Positions 6,078 through 6,155 of a DNA stretch of 6,155 nucleotides are shown piece by piece. The number at the start of each line of letters is the position of its first letter. Positions within the stretch are counted from its first letter, which is position 1. The notes below the pieces were generated by a model that did not search any database, was not told where the DNA came from, and saw only the letters and a program-made list of their open reading frames with translations. The stretch comes from Saprospiraceae bacterium (GTDB taxonomy: Bacteria > Bacteroidota > Bacteroidia > Chitinophagales > Saprospiraceae), in assembly GCA_007125435.1 (NCBI GenBank), contig SLDF01000196.1, positions 1 to 6,155 on the forward strand, given 5' to 3'. The position numbers and the translations under genes were made by a program.

Positions 6078-6107
6078 ATACTTTTTTTGCTTGTCCAAAA
6101 AAAGTAT
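6078..6107. repeat. Perfect 11-bp inverted repeat with T7/A7 tracts
   Basis: ATAC followed by seven T (6078-6088) pairs exactly with seven A followed by GTAT (6097-6107) around the 8-base loop GCTTGTCC. It could form a hairpin with a T-tract in either direction and so act as a bidirectional terminator. The loop and flanks resemble a short dispersed element I associate with Bacteroidota intergenic regions, but I cannot confirm that here. Confidence 0.6.
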
Positions 6108-6155
6108 CAAGAGTGTATTAATCATGTGTAGAGATGAGCGAAAGTGCTTGCTTGG

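Larger units (their letters stand above)
5757..6155. other. Right-hand non-coding region, no convincing gene
   Basis: After paaY there is no open frame of ordinary size. Two very short plus-strand frames start with ATG: 5773-5880 (35 residues, basic) begins 16 bp after the paaY stop, and 6033-6131 (32 residues, hydrophobic then basic) runs through an A/T inverted repeat. Neither has support beyond being open. The minus strand at 5824-5880 reads as a short protein-like tail cut off by a stop upstream, which might be a gene remnant. The region also carries the putative terminator and two inverted repeats. Confidence 0.55.

Overview
The window looks like chromosomal DNA of a Bacteroidota bacterium, possibly of the Saprospiria/Chitinophagia type. 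The evidence is a type IX secretion (T9SS) C-terminal sorting domain, an ECF sigma factor paired with a membrane-anchored beta-barrel protein, a lipoprotein with a Bacteroidota-like layout, A/T-rich start regions without Shine-Dalgarno sequences, and a TAnnTTTG-type -7 box. The lineage below phylum is a guess from protein style.

Layout: four genes lie head to tail on the minus strand. In order of transcription they are (1) 4819-3293, a secreted T9SS cargo protein with four WSTGET-type Ig/PKD-like repeats; (2) 3256-2696, an ECF sigma factor; (3) 2699-1353, a protein with a short cytoplasmic N-terminus, one inner-membrane helix, a long disordered linker and a C-terminal outer-membrane beta-barrel; (4) 1359-232, a lipoprotein. 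Genes 2/3 overlap by 4 bp (ATGA), 3/4 overlap by 7 bp, and 1/2 are 36 bp apart with no visible terminator, so the set is probably one operon.

The main point of interest is genes 2 and 3. Their architecture matches the dual membrane-spanning anti-sigma (Dma) / ECF sigma (Das) pairs reported in Bacteroides, where a single protein is thought to carry an outer-membrane signal directly to a cytoplasmic sigma factor. Here that pair sits between a T9SS-exported repeat protein and a lipoprotein, and the lipoprotein appears to contain one divergent copy of the exported protein's repeat domain. A plausible reading is an envelope or cell-surface sensing module with its own surface-exposed components.

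Divergently, 5154-5756 (+) encodes a PaaY-like left-handed beta-helix protein of the gamma-carbonic-anhydrase superfamily with all three zinc histidines. A related intergenic repeat occurs at both ends of the four-gene cluster (127-190 and 4877-5007) in the same orientation. The last 400 bases hold no convincing gene but carry a probable terminator and two A/T-rich inverted repeats.
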